A stretch of 64,000 nt of DNA from Ophiodon elongatus (GCA_016806645.1 JACSYO010000548.1:62001-126000), one strand, 5' to 3'; counted from the first letter of the stretch, positions 24,513-38,277 are shown. Made by a program: numbers and translations. Notes: a model not told the origin generated them from the letters alone.

Positions 24513-27135
24513 TTAAGGTTTTCGGTCTCTCACCCACGCTGCCACACCAACACACCAGCGTAACCCTTTCGCACACACGCGTTCATTCACTCCCGCGCGC
24601 TCACTTTCAGCCACTCGCACCCTCCACGCTCTGGTGTAAAGCCGACGCGGTGCTTAGCCAGGCGACTGGAGCGCTCATGAGAGGTTTTCCTCTCTCCCGC
24701 TGCCAGTACCGCCGTTCCCCCACAGAACGGAGGCTCGTGTGGCAACCAGGAAAACATCAAACATCCAGGCTACAGCTGAGAGCTGGGTATTCCTGGGATG
24801 CCAGTGGGGGGTGTGGGGCGGGGAGGTGGCAGGGAACCAGCAATCAGCTAGGATCACAGAAAATGATTTGGGCTTCAGGCCTGTAATATCACACTTTACA
24901 CACAGTTGCCCGGACTGCGTGCTCTCGGTTGCCTGCGCTCTGCCTTCCTGTCAACAAGTAGACTTTTATTGATGTATCAGAGCTTTCCCTTCACTTTGTC
25001 AGCTCCGTTCTCCACCTCTTTGCTTTTTTCAAGATCTATAACAAGCGAGGGAGAAATTTAGGAGAGAAACTCACAAGTCTGCAAACATAACAAAAATAAT
25101 AATATGGTTTAATGACTTGAAAATGTTGTCAGAATTACAGGAAAACTAGGACAGTACGTGTCCTTGTTTTTGTGTTTTTTTTTTTCCCCTTCATTTTGAA
25201 TAGATTTGATTTAAATGCAAAATGCAGACCAAAAAAAAAAAATAACTATTGCTCCAACTATCAAAGCCTTAATTAGAGTTTCTGGAGTACATGCATGAGA
25301 AACAGAATACATAGGCAGAATATATAGGAAGCTACAAAAGACAGAAACAGCCCCAAGACAGAACCCAAGCTGCTGGAGAAACTCGTCCTACTTTCTTCAA
25401 AGAACAATCGCCTGTTTCTGCAACAGTGCTCTCCTCGAGGAGAAATGAGAAGGGGGAGGGAGCACATTTGGGGGGGGGGGGCACATTTGATAACAGTTAC
25501 CAATTACCACCAATAAAAAGAATTCGTGTATTTGTGAATGTAGAAATTCTCTTGCTTTTGTTGGACTGGGGGGGGTTATTTCACTAACGGTTTAACCGTG
25601 GCTTTGTCTGTTCCTCTGCCTGCTCACTGCGCTCTCCAGAGAACGGCTACGCTAATCCAAAAATCTGGCTGCACTTTGGGAAACATTCACAGCTGTCTTT
25701 TTGCGTTATATGAAATCAGGCGTGTTATTCCAAATCGTGACTTTGATGCAGAAAAAGAAAAAAAAGGAAGAAAAAAAAACTCCTTCATGAGTTTCAGTTT
25801 GATATCAAAGATTAACTTCCATGAGTTGGCATAAATTGTGTCTTAAAACTTCCAAGTTGAAAAATGATCAATTACAGACCGAGATTAGCAGCCATGAAAA
25901 AAAAAGTGTTGGAGGCTTTATTCCTGCGAAACGTGGAAGACATTTCAGGAAGGGGGGGGGGGTCACAGAAGAGGAGAGGTAGCATCCAGGTAGCCAGCAG
26001 AAATGTCACAACAGCGAGCCCAACACAAACATCAACAAACCCCTGACCGGTCCGTCGTTGCTTACAGTGTTTTCTAGCAACCAGTTTTGCACGGACAGAT
26101 TTCTTTTTTGCAATATGAGCAATCATTTCTCTTCGTGACTTTTGAGGGAGATGATGAGAGGTGTGAGCCCCCCCAAAAAAAGGAAGAAAAAAAAAAAACA
26201 GCTGCTGGCATCAACAGTTTAGAAAAGCAGCGCCACATCATCCAATTACATTGAACACACCACCTCCCTGCTCTTAACTGCCAAACAACCAGGAAACTAA
26301 CGGGTACCAGAGGGAGAGGGGGGGAGCTAAAGCCATCCCACGACACTGACACTTTCCAGGTGAAAAGCACAAGAGGACGTAGGCGAGCCGCTGCCAGCGG
26401 GTCAAGAGCTTTGAGAGAGATCGAGCACATGAATGCTTTGTGAAGAAGCTCACCCTAAAGAGGTACAGTACCTCTGGGTTGCCTGAACAAGCATTTCATC
26501 CTCCTCGCTTCCTCCAACCGGCCCCAAACCATTTCAGTTGGAGCATGTGTGTGAAATCGAGCCTGACGGGTCTCATTAAAAAAAAAAAGAGAGCGAGAGA
26601 GAGAGAGAGAGAAAAAACACATTTCAGAAATAAGATTCCACACTCTTCCTAGATGTGAAGGGGAGTTTTGCTGCCAGCCAGTGTTTACTGCTGACTACAT
26701 ATACTTTTTTTTTTTCTTTTTCTTGGCAAAAATATGGTTTCAGCGTCGATATCGCAATGGACACATGTGCAATCATCAGATCCTCCAAGCGGCCTCAGGA
26801 ATTATCCTAAACTCAACACCTGAATATTTATGACATCCTGCTATTTGCCATTTCTTTCTGGAAGAACCACAGCGTCCTTTAAAACTACGGGAAAGACTTT
26901 CTTCCCCTTGTAGTATTCGGGAAAACCCCCCCCCTGCTGTGCATTGGTCCGCATAAATATTACAAAAATAAAAATAAATAAAAACACATCACGTCATTTC
27001 TGTGTGTTTGTATCTTCAGGGTCTCAATACAAAGCTGCAATGAAAAGCAAATGTTGTTGCAGACGAAACCAAAAGAGACAATAGTCTGGTGTCCCTTTGT
27101 AAAAGGTCAAGTGCAACACATAATGTTACTGTTAT

Positions 27136-27137
<2 letters not shown>

Positions 27138-27228
<91 letters not shown>
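27138..27228. repeat. (CA)n microsatellite, about 91 bp
   Basis: The longest perfect dinucleotide run in the window. Reading frames through it give Thr-His or Cys-Val runs and are not coding. Confidence 0.97.
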
Positions 27229-27230
<2 letters not shown>

Positions 27231-27302
27231 GTCAGAGCACATGCAAACAGAGCAGGACCCAAACCTGCAGAGACTCAACACAGATGGCTGCTTTTTACCC
27301 AG

Positions 27303-27370
27303 CTGTCTCTGAGACATAGGGACACAGAGATCATTAGCGCGACAATAAGTGCATGGCTATGTTAGCGAAG
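27303..27370 (+). other. Candidate 68-nt non-coding exon on the strand opposite peak1
   Basis: GCTGCTTTTTACCCAG ends at 27302 and GCGAAG|GTAAGTC begins its donor at 27371. All three frames contain stops, so it would be non-coding. The donor is strong and the acceptor moderate; a chance pair is possible. Confidence 0.25.
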
Positions 27371-27843
27371 GTAAGTCGTCAACAGACTCCTCACAAGTAA
27401 AAAAAAAAAAATTAAAGTTAGCACTTCTGGATGGACACGGTCAAACGATGCAAAGCTGCACTAATCTATATTTCCATCGTGGCAATGGATCGAATGTTGG
27501 TCATAGTGAGAACTACTGCTGCTGCTTTCAAAAAGGAAAATAAAGATATACATAAACACATTGAATGCGTCATTAATATGTATAGTCACTGACCTCTGAC
27601 TTCAGTGTGCACTTGTGCAAAACATTGTTTTAACTGAACAATATGGACTTCTGACAATATTAAAAAAGGGACATTTCTTTCTTTCCAAATACGCCCGTTT
27701 GTCAGGTGCACACAGAAGACGCCGCGTGTCGGCTGACGCACGCCGTGTGAAACCACATTTCACAAGCGCAGGAACTTTTAGCCGTCCACCGTGAGCAACA
27801 TATGCTGAGGTCAGCACAACCAGTGGATTGGCTTGCGAGGCCA

Positions 27844-27879
27844 GGGGGGGTGGGGTGGGGGTGGGAGGTGGAGGGGGGG
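27844..27879 (+). other. G-quadruplex-prone G tract
   Basis: Six G runs of three to seven bases separated by single T, A or short spacers within 36 bases (GGGGGGGTGGGGTGGGGG, then TGGGAGGTGGAGGGGGGG). The G-rich strand is the template strand for peak1 transcription, so a transcript would carry the C-rich complement. Confidence 0.6.
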
Positions 27880-28650
27880 CGTGTTTAAGACATGGACGGT
27901 GTCTCGCCGTTTGTCAGTGTTCATACAGTGCGAGTGTTTGAAATGGTTCCCGTTCTGATAATGAAAACAGTTCACCAAAGTTGCCAGTGGGGACAAAATG
28001 CGATCTCACTCCTCAGGGAGAGGATTTTCTCTGTCTTTTGACTTTTCTCCTAAAAAAAAAGAAATGAAAAAGAACATCCCCTTGTGTAATTGTGTTGTTT
28101 GTGTGTTCCCCTGCCATCAAGCACTGGCACAACAGTCCAACACCCACGCATAATATCATCACGTAATATTCCCCCAATGTTCCGCTACAAGTAGTGTAGT
28201 GCGTCTCATCTGCTACTCAGGACATTAAGAAACCATTAAAAAAAACACCAGCTGTTATACTTCCATTATTTATTACATCAAACATGGATTGTGGAAGTTG
28301 CTTTAAAAATCACTGGTAAGAAAACTGCAGCGTTTGTAATTGACATCACAGCCGGTCGGTCATTAAGTTGAGAACACAGTTTTCTTTTTGGAGAAAGCCG
28401 GTGTTGCCACACAAATGCCCGATTGTTCCGGAGCAGTGAGGGGAGAGGAATCATCCGAACAGAGAGAAGCGCAGCATGAGAGACTAATCACAAAACGACT
28501 CCGGTCAGCAGGGGAGCGACCAGACTCCTCCTCTTGGCGTCCACATTTAGAGAGTCACAAAAAAAGAAAAACTTAAATCTTCGCAAATTCAAAAAACTCT
28601 ACATGCTGCGTAGACGACCCGGAAGAGACTGAGGACATGAGGGAAAAAAA

Positions 28651-28682
28651 CACACACAGACACACACACACACACACACACA
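28651..28682. repeat. (CA)n microsatellite with one interruption, about 32 bp
   Basis: CA dinucleotides interrupted once by GA. Confidence 0.9.
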
Positions 28683-28820
28683 TAAAAAAGAAGAGTGAAC
28701 TCACAGTGCAGGGAATCAAGCGGCAGCACTGGCAGCCATGGAGGAGTCCCAGTTGGTGAAGCGGGGAGCGCCTACTTCAGGAACCTACTGATGCCGGAGA
28801 GACAGAAACGGGCAAAGAAA

Positions 28821-28920
28821 GACCGAGAGGGGGAGAGAAGGAATGAGGAGGCATGGTGACAGAAACGGGGAGAGAGGGAGGAGAGGGGGGAGGAGAGGAG
28901 GAGAGAAGAAGAGAGAAGAG
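28821..28920. repeat. Polypurine (GA-rich) tract
   Basis: About 100 bases almost entirely of G and A on the plus strand, with GAGGAG and GGGAGA units. Tracts of this kind can form triplex DNA. No gene is implied. Confidence 0.7.
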
Positions 28921-30954
28921 CACTTGGTCAGTTTGCCTCAAACGGAATCCGGTCAGAACGTCTCGGCTCATCGTCACAGCGAGTCAGCGTCCTGGCGCGG
29001 CGTCACGCAGAGACCACGCTCACATTTATCGGTACCATTAGCACGTTAGAGGACAATAAACCAGTGGACACAAAGTGATGCGTATGAAGTACATTTTGAT
29101 CTGCTTGGTATACAACGTGAGACGGATGCGACGGGATAAGACGTGCCTGAAAGTCGTCAATAGAATTTGTTTTATGGCTCGCGTTCATTTTCACGCCAAC
29201 GCGGCCGGACAGCAGATACTTCACACGTGTTCATCATGTAACATGCGTTGCTGCTTTTTCCGATGTTTCCGCTTTAACCGCAACAAACTTCATCTGATGA
29301 AGGTTGGCACGTTTCTCTGCATTTTCATGAAGAGCTTTAGTTTGCGCCGGTGACACAAAAAAAAAGTGACGTTGCGTCAGAAACTGCCGTGATACTGAGA
29401 CGTGTGTTCTCCACCCAAATACAGGAAACAACACAGGGCGCCTTTACTGGGGTTTTTTTCCTTCTTTTTCCTGAAGGCATAATTGTCCGGCGAACCATGT
29501 GTCATTTTTTACATTCTTAAATATTTACTGAACAGCAGGCAAGCGCCCATCTCGTCCTGGTGTCCCGTGTGCTGAAAATAAACTGGACAGCAACAGTTCC
29601 TCTAATCCAGTTGGTGGATTTAAAGGCAACTGTGAAGGGAGGACATATTTTTCTGTTGATGCATTGAAATTGCTAAGCTCACTTCCCTTCTGAAGCCTCC
29701 TTTTGCTCCTTGAAGAGAACTATTTGATGTGTTTTTGAAGACAAAATAGCTGTCTCTGCAAGTGTTGCCATGCAACCGAGGAAAGCTTCAGAAACTAACG
29801 TGAAACCCCCCCCCCCCCCACCCCACCCACTGTCGGGGATTCTATCTTTAAAAAAAACATTCTGCATTAATTCATCCCGAGGACGGAGCGTCATGTTGGG
29901 GGTATAAATAGCCGCAGTCATCTCAGTAGCCTTGAGTTTTCTTTTTCTTTTTATTGTATTAGCCGACTGATAAGAATGGATAAGAGAATGGAAAAATGAT
30001 CTGTGAGAGAAGAGACTGTGGAGAGAAATCCTTGGAAGTCCTGCAGTGATGAAAATATATCACGAATAAATGCAATCTGGGTTTCAAAAAATGTTATTCA
30101 TTTGTGAGTACACTTCCTCTTTACTCACTCGAGTGTGCGGCTTTAAAAAAAAAAAAAACATCCGTGATTGTGGACATTTCTGACTAACATGGTAGGAACG
30201 CACCTACTTTTTGCTTTTCATTACACGCTTCAAATCTCCACGGTTTATGTGTTTTGTTGTTGTTGTTGTTGTTTATGCATGTTTGAGGAACAACTGGCAC
30301 GCAGAGTCAAAGGTTCAGCATTATGGCCGGGTGAGTTTCCAGTTAACTCCCTGAACAAACAATTGTGACAATTACATTTGAAGAAACGAAACGACTTCAT
30401 GTGACCATCCTGTCAGCCTCTCACGCAGTGAAACATTTGTTTTCACAGTTTGGAGGCTACGTTTGTAGCTCCGACCATCATTCACATACACCGCTGTTTT
30501 CTTTTCTCACCGGTTTAGTTGCTGAGGTTCAGGATGTGGCACGAGTGCAGTGAGCTGAACGGTACCAACAAACCTCTGACTTTACTCACTGAGAAGAAGA
30601 AGAAAATAAAAAGGCATTTCTGCCGGCTAGTTTAGAAGGTGAGAACTAAAGATTGTCAAATTGGGAGTTTGCAATTAACTTAATGAGTACGATGTCTTAG
30701 CAGTCATGCATGAAACTACAAAAAGAGAAAGAAATGTGCAGTGCGGGGCTGGAGATCCTCCAGGAGTTGTCGTCCCCGAAGGCTGAGTCCCCAGCTCAGT
30801 GGCCGGGGACTCAGCCAGTTAGGACTCATTTGTATAATAGAAATGTATTTCTTAAATGGAGGATTAGGAGCAGGATTATACAGCCTATGCTCTGTTAAAT
30901 TATACGAGTAAAGTAGAATGACACTTCGCGCACACACACTCCAAGAGCTATACG

Positions 30955-30986
30955 CTCCTCCTCCTCCTCCTCCTCCTCCTCCTCCT
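30955..30986. repeat. (CTC)n trinucleotide microsatellite, about 32 bp
   Basis: Perfect CTC repeats ending in TAG. Confidence 0.95.
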
Positions 30987-31068
30987 AGCAGACTTCAAAT
31001 TAAAGTGTGGTGTTTGCAGGTGCCATCGTGCACATGTCCCCGCCTCTGAACTTCATTGACCACAATCT

Positions 31069-31114
31069 CCCCCCACCCCTCCCCCCACACCCCACACCCC
31101 CCACCCCACCCACC
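31069..31114 (-). other. C-rich tract, G-quadruplex-prone on the peak1 sense strand
   Basis: The plus strand has repeated CCCC to CCCCCC runs separated by A or T. The minus strand, and any peak1 primary transcript across it, would carry at least five G runs. Confidence 0.5.
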
Positions 31115-33783
31115 TAGTAAACAACAGCTGGTTGCAGGAGCCCATCTGCTGCCTGCCCATTCGAGCACACTGCTGGTGCGTCTCCTCTGTGTTGCTGCTT
31201 TGCCACCTAACAACGGTCTTGAACATTTGACCGGCGCACTCGGCGGTAAAACAGGCTTTTAAATTGACCGTCTGAGCGCTTTTTGTTTTTCCTTCAGTGA
31301 ATGAAAAATAAATGTACTGTTTCCTGCCGTGGCTGTTGTCTCTAGGTTTTGTTGAATATCTTCAGTGTTGTTACGGCCGAGAGTCCCGGTGTTTATTTAG
31401 CTTCTCTTTGGTGTCGCTACTGAATGAGAGCGTCAGAGGAACTTTTGGACAAATTGCTTTTTAAAAAGTGCCAAAAGACGCTCAATCATTTTGAACCAGA
31501 TGAAAAAGATACTGAATGTTTTCCTGCTGAAGAAAAAAAGAAAATGGTTTACTTTATCTTTAGCCAATTGTTCCAATGTCTGTTTCTGTGTGCGCCTGCT
31601 TTTGCCACATTTCTCCAAAATGTTCATAAAGTCTTTGTTTGATCCAATATGAGAATAATTAGCGCTGATGTGCTGGCATCTTTACATAAAAAGGGTTTTC
31701 ATTCGAATCCCAAGATCACCTTCACCTTCCCCCGGTCCACGGTCGGATTCTGTGAGCATCATTTGCTGACTCACTGTCATTAACGCTGGCTGCAGAGAGG
31801 CGGAGCTAATAGCTTACGGCGGAAGCACTCAGACAAGGACAGGTAAAAAAAAAAAAAAAGAAAGTTGAAAATTATAAATATTAAAAACCCAGAGCAGAAA
31901 CATAAACGCAGGAAACAAAATGAGTTGTGTTTTGTGCAAACCATACTCTTAAGTAATTCCGCTTAAATTGTGAATAACATAACACCTCCTGGAAATGGGG
32001 ATTAAGGTATAATGACTCCATCCATCACACACACACGTGGCTGTCAAGCTAAACACCCCCAGGTGACCACATCCACTAAGCTCGCCGATGATTGCATGTG
32101 TTGTTTGGAGGTTACTCTGTTAGGCATCTTCACAACACAATGACACGCGTTCCGTCTTTCTTTAATGGCGTTTCAGCTGTAGCGGCGCGACGCGACGCAA
32201 GCACAATTCCTGTTTTTGTTCAGGAACAGTTCACCAAACTTTGAGTACTAAAGTGTTATTTTTCCTCTACGGCTTTAGCCGTCATCCTCCAGTGAATTCA
32301 AGGAAGGGAGGGAGGAGGGAGGAAGGAGGAGGGAGGGGGGAGGAGTTGCAATGCGAGTCTGTCTTAAGATGTAAGACCTGTGATTTTTCTTAAATACGGT
32401 GCGTTGGATGTCGCACGAGTCTGTGGTTGACACACAGGAGGCTTTTACACAACAACAGGGCTCAGTGGAACACAGACGAACATCCGGGGCTTTGTGGCAA
32501 AGTCGACGGCGCCACGCAGACGAGGAAATTGTCGCTTTTGAGCCGAACACAAAGATCCGTCCGACCGGTCATCCCGGTACCCAGAATGGCTGTTGTGCCT
32601 GCGCCTCCTCTTCACCACTGCTTCCTGTCACTCTGCGCCACCTTGTCCTCGTCTCCATAACAACCTCCGAAATCCAATCTCCAAACTACGGGCTCGTCGC
32701 TGCAGGTGGAGAGCGGGGCTCCACGGTGACGACTACCAACGTCACTCTCTCATTTAACGGGACAGATGACGCAGGCCGGAGAGGTGGAGAGAGGGAAGCC
32801 AACAAAAAAAACAAGTCTAATCGTGAGAAACCGAAATTAAACAAAATTTGGCAGAATTACATTTATTCTGCAGTAAATCGGTGGCATTAATCGTGCATTT
32901 AGTTTGATTTTTAACTTTGGTTTAGTTCAACTGAAGACAGCTTTCAAGTGGCAGCTGTAGTTTATCCACGTTTCTCCAGAGTTGGCAGTGGATGGATTCC
33001 ACATGGTTCATTAACCCGTCAATTCATTTTAGTCACAGGGGTGAAATAACTGAAGAAGGAGAGGTATGAAAACATATCAAATCAACTCCGCTGCAAGACA
33101 AAACCTGTAAGAAGTTCCTCCTCTGGCTTCGAGTTAAGGTCGGCAACTTATTTTAGAAGCATTTCTTGTTATATCTGTTGAAATTCTCATTACAGCCCGA
33201 CAGCTAGAGCTGGGCCATGAAATATATATCAATTCGAAAACTTCAGATTTTAAGATGAAAATAATTTTTCCACTTTTACTTGGGTGATTATGGCACGGAA
33301 CTGCCACCGCTTCTCCTAGCTCCCATAGTTCATAGTACACGCACAAATTCAGATATCAGCATGGCAGCGTGCGCTAATTAGAGTGAGGAGTTTGCTCCCA
33401 AAAAATAAATTGTCTTCTCCGCAACCTCAAACAGCGCAGGCTCGTGTGTTTTTATCTCCCCCGGTTGGATACTTTCAAAATCTATAGCTTACTCTTGCGG
33501 ATTTCCCCCAAAAAGTTGCCCGCACCAGCTTCAAACTCGCTATGTCGAAATATCACTTTTAGGTTAAACATCGTGCTTTTAATTCACTCGCAGAGTCGGC
33601 CGAGTGAGTTCAGGTTGATTCACACTTGACGCAAATCCGCTGGCCAGTGACACATGAATGGATTTAAATTAGGAGTCTGTTGACTCGCAACTTCCACCCT
33701 GCCGTGAGATTAAACGGGGACTCAATTGAAAACAAGAACCAAAACACACCCTCTCTGGTCAGGCCTAAAAGCATTAGCAACCC

Positions 33784-33812
33784 TGTGTGTGTGTGTGTGT
33801 GTGCGTGTGCGT

Positions 33813-33868
<56 letters not shown>
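33784..33868. repeat. (TG)n/(CGTGTG)n compound microsatellite, about 85 bp
   Basis: A TG run containing an inner array of hexamer GTGTGC units and a later single GTGC interruption. Confidence 0.95.
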
Positions 33869-35340
33869 CTTCCTGCTTAAAGCTGATGAGAGAGAAACGT
33901 GTTGGAGGAGGGGTGGGATTATCCAATATGCATAAAGCAAAAATAGCCACAGATAAGCCACAAATCAAGTTGAAATAACTTGACTGCGATGCAAACACTG
34001 CTGAGCGTGTGCTTTTTTTTCTTCTGTTTTTTTTCTTCACATTTGAACAATTGAGAAAAGGGTTTCCGAATCAAATCGTTCCCCATCTCAATCTCAGCGT
34101 GCCTTTCTCTGTCTCTTTCACTCTCTGGTTCCATTATTATAGTTCGGTTAAAATCCCGTGAAAAAAAACAAAATCCTTTTATTATGGCAGGAATTTCTAT
34201 GCTGACAGTAAAAGGATTGTGTTGAGAACGCAGAGAGGAGAGTCAGGGTGCAAACAACGCTTCCCGTAAGCAGATAAACCTTCGCATTCGTATCTTCTTC
34301 TTTTCTTTTCTTTTTTTTTTCTTTTTTTTTAAGCCGAGAAAGCTGCTTCCTTACAAATGCAACATTCACAAGGGAAAGAAAAAAAAAAGGAGCACAGGCC
34401 GCTACGACATCGTATAAAAACTATACAATGGAACAGGGCAACAAAACATAAACATTGCATGAACAGATAAAAAAAAAATTAGAAAAGTAGTGTGTAAAAA
34501 AAGCACCGACACAAGCATTGTCGAGTGGTGACACACTCCCACTGTCGTCCCGTAACACCGAGTGGTGACTAAGAAGCAGCAGCTAAAGAGGTCTCATTAA
34601 CATGTGAGCCAGCTTGTCCAGAGCCACACATCCTGCTTAATTAGAGGATGTCCCTTCAGCGCTGATAGTCCCGTCTCCGAACGCTTGACACAAGAGACGG
34701 GAGGGGGTGAGGGGGGGTGATAACAACCTCTGCTTCTTACCCGTCTTCCCTCTCATCTAATCCGTCCCCATGCGCAACCCCTATTCTCAGTGGATCTCCT
34801 AAATCCTGTGCGCTCATCCTGTCCGTCTGTGTCTCTGAGCCGGTCAGTATGCTAGCAAGCCTCTGCCACACTGAGGAGGCAGCAACAGTTGTTGGGAGCC
34901 TCGAAGGAACAGGAAGAGGAGGGAGGCGAAGAGTAAACAAAAAGGAAGCGTGGGCTTACTACTTACAAAAGCAGTGGCGTGCGTCCGATCAGTGGCCAGG
35001 CAGACGAGTGAGGGGTGGGGGGGGACGGGGGGAGAGCCACATGACAAACGTAGTCGATATGAAGCTGGTGCATGAATGAGACAAGAGAGAGAGGGAGGGA
35101 GAGAGGAAGAGCTCGGGCGCTGTGTGAAGAGGGAGGGAGGGAGGGAACAAGTATGAGAGGTGGTTCGTGATGAGGGAGACAGAACATTACAGAGCAAAGA
35201 CAGAGGAAAGGAGAGCATTAGGAAAAAAAAGTGTGGAAAAAAAGCTAGGTCAAGTACAGGAGGGTCAGAATCGATTAAACTCAGCTGCTTACATTTAAAG
35301 AAGAGAGGGCAAAGGAAACAACAATAAAAAACCTGACGAG

Positions 35341-35395
35341 AGGAGACCTGACCCCCCTGCCCCCTCCCCCTCCCCCCTCCCCCCTCCAGCTGCAG
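35341..35395. repeat. C-rich (CCCCCT)n low-complexity tract
   Basis: Successive CCCCCTCC and CCCCTCC units. G-quadruplex-prone on the minus strand. Confidence 0.75.
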
Positions 35396-38277
35396 TAACA
35401 GTCCCCGAAGTGTGACCAGCTCACTACAGATGATGATGAACGGTCATCCAGGCCCATTAGGACCTTCTCATGGTGAACAGTGAGAGAATCTAAAAAAAAT
35501 TAAAAAATGAAAAAAAATTAGATAGAGGTCTAGCTGAATTCTCCCAGTGAGGACGGAATTCCCAGAGAGACCTATCAGTTTCACGACGCCTCGTAACGAT
35601 TCACTTTGCAGGCGGGGCCGAGGGTCGAGCAGCTGTCAGCCTCCCCGTGGACATGGACCGGAGCGAGGGCAACCTCCGGTCTGCTCGGTGCGAGTCTGGT
35701 CGACGTGTCGGTGGCCTAATGGGTTGCGAAGTGAAGCGAGTCTAGACGGAGGGAGGGTGGCCGCCTCTTCCGAAAAAAACAACAGCTACTGAAAGTGCGA
35801 GGCATGAAGTAGTGAAGCGGGTCAATATCCAGAAGGGAGGGGTTTGCCAAATAAAGCGCGCCATCCTCCTCGGACCTGGCTGTAGAGCTAGAGACAAACG
35901 TCTGAGCAGCACTTTCTTTGATTTATCAGTTCATATGTCCTTGGTTAATGCTCACGGCTCAGAGGCCACAGCTGCGTCTAAGCTTTCAGACCACTATTAA
36001 AGAATCTTACTGACTGAAATAGGACATTTTCAGTACGAATGTTGCATTTATTTATTAAAAAAATAAATAAAAATAAATAAATAAAAATTGAATTCATAGC
36101 TTAAGTGCTCGACCGAGAAAAACGTTAAAAGGTTCAACGCAGCGATGTTTTTATTCAAAGTTCAAATCTAACTTATCTCCTTGCATTTTAGCCTCTTCAG
36201 CCTGGTCCCATTTCTTCAAAAGGTTTTGACCCACTTACTGCATACCTGTCATAAACACATGCTTTCATTAGGAAAAACTTCATTTCTAGGTCAAGAAAAG
36301 TCAAATCAATGGGTTTGGTCTAAGTGCGCGATGATTCAACAACTAAGTAGAGAGCGAAGACGAGATGCTCTCACAGCAAGGAATACGTGCCAAGTGGTGT
36401 CACGTGTTGTTGAAAAGCGTCCATGTTTAATTGAGGTGCATCTTTTAAACCTCGAGACAACTAAACAAAAAGATCAGATAAAAGTAGCAGTTACTGTTAC
36501 GCGTTCCCCCGTCAACTCGAGCGGCTTCAGGAGGACGCGACATCTTCAAGCCCAACCTAAACAAGAACCCATCAGAGTTTCCACATGTAATACGCTTAGT
36601 TTCCAGGGCTGCTTCCTCAGACACTCTCGCTAGACTTTCGAGACATTCGCTGAAATCAGGAGGGCACGACGAGTGACTGTTTAACAGCCAAAACAAAATC
36701 GGAGGCATTCTCACTCAGAAGCTTTTATGCAGCCCGTCTAACGCCGAGGATGGAGAGCGAGCTGATGACTAACCAGCTTTCTTTTTTCCAGTGTTTAGTC
36801 TCCGTGGCAGAGCGCTACTAAATTAGCTTAAAGAGGTCCATTTCCTATTGACAACAAAAGGCACGACGCATGCAGATGTCAGTGCGGTTGGCAGCTGATG
36901 CGGTGAGGTCTATGTGGCCCCATCATCTGCGCCGACATCTGGGCCATATGTCTTCTGCACTGAGGGGCCAGGGGCCGGATGCAGAGTCAAAACAGGGCAC
37001 TTGGAGAGGAATTTCGTCCAAGGACCCACAAGGGCTTTGGTTGTAAAGAGTGTAGTTATTTAAAACAGCATTACTGCATTAATATGACCGGCTAAAATGT
37101 GCGTGAGAATTAAGTCATCTACGAAATATGCACTTTACGGCATGTGCTTCATCATGCAATGAATGAATATGAGATAAACATTAGAAAAGACCAACAAAAA
37201 AGGGAAAGCTGATACAGAAGAAAAGGAGGAAACCAAGAAACACTAACATTCTTAGACCCTTGGTTTCTGAGATGATCTCTAGAGGGATGGTGTAGAGCAG
37301 GCAGAAGGAAGCCAGTGGGATGAAAGTAAAAGGGGTGGGGGGGGGGGGGAGATGGGATGGAGTCAAGCCAGAAAGTTGCCAGTAATTGGCCATCTGAATG
37401 GCCTCACAAAGAAAATAAATAAATAAATAAGACCGATAGCTGATACGAGCAGACGTTTCCTGGGACATGGATTGAAATAACACAGAAAGCCTTTGTAGCC
37501 TTTTGAGGTCGCGGAGGCTCCTCCGTCTCAGGGATCAGATTAAACACAGCTCCGTGGAAATATGACTGATCTGATCTGCGCCATGCGGCGGTGGGATACG
37601 GCGGTGACATTGCATTTCGCTCGAGGAATTCCACGCTCATGAACGGGCGGGGTTACACGACACCGTCAGACGTCGGATGAGGCGACTCGTAACGGAAAAG
37701 AAACGAGAAAGGTACGACTCTGTAAGTGTAATAGAAACATTTCTTTTAGCAACACTCATTAATTATTTTCTGCTCACAGCACTGTACGATCATAGTTGTA
37801 AGCACTCATACGTGCACATTATGCTTCATAACAATAATCACAACGCATTAGGAGCATTTGACAACGACACACAAGGTCAAGTATCATAATACGTCATAAT
37901 ATAATGCATTGTAAGAATGTTTATAATACATGAGGCGTCAAAGAAAGTGCTACCAATCTTTTTTCTTTATGTCACATTAATTCATAGGGGACCGAAAAAA
38001 TGCTCTTACTACAAAGACTCATGACAGGATATGTTTTGAACGCTTACTGTACGTCACCCGTGTCTGTTTTATAGATTTCTTAGAACCCAAAGCAATAACG
38101 AAATGGCAAGATGCTCGGAGAGATTTACATCCAGATTTATTTCCATTTCATCGGGGCAGGTTCAGCGGTCCGTGCGTCAGCTTCAACAAACAGCGTGTGA
38201 CCACACTGATGTCAGATGACTCCCAGGATACGTGCCCGTGGTTAGACACCATTACGTACGGCCAAGCTGCCATTAAG

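Larger units (their letters stand above)
19000..27137. other. Non-coding region with GC and CpG fluctuations
   Basis: Apart from repeats listed separately, this holds short open frames with no family resemblance, a CpG-rich patch at about 24530-24740, and a weak exon-like segment on the plus strand at 20441-20531. No RNA gene is recognisable. Confidence 0.4.

Noticed and set aside
27138..27228. Tandem array considered as a CRISPR or satellite structure
   Set aside because: It is a simple CA dinucleotide run without spacers, in a vertebrate genome.
32399..32890. 163-codon plus-strand open frame
   Set aside because: Low-complexity, basic composition with no recognisable domain and no supporting splice sites. 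Treated as chance.
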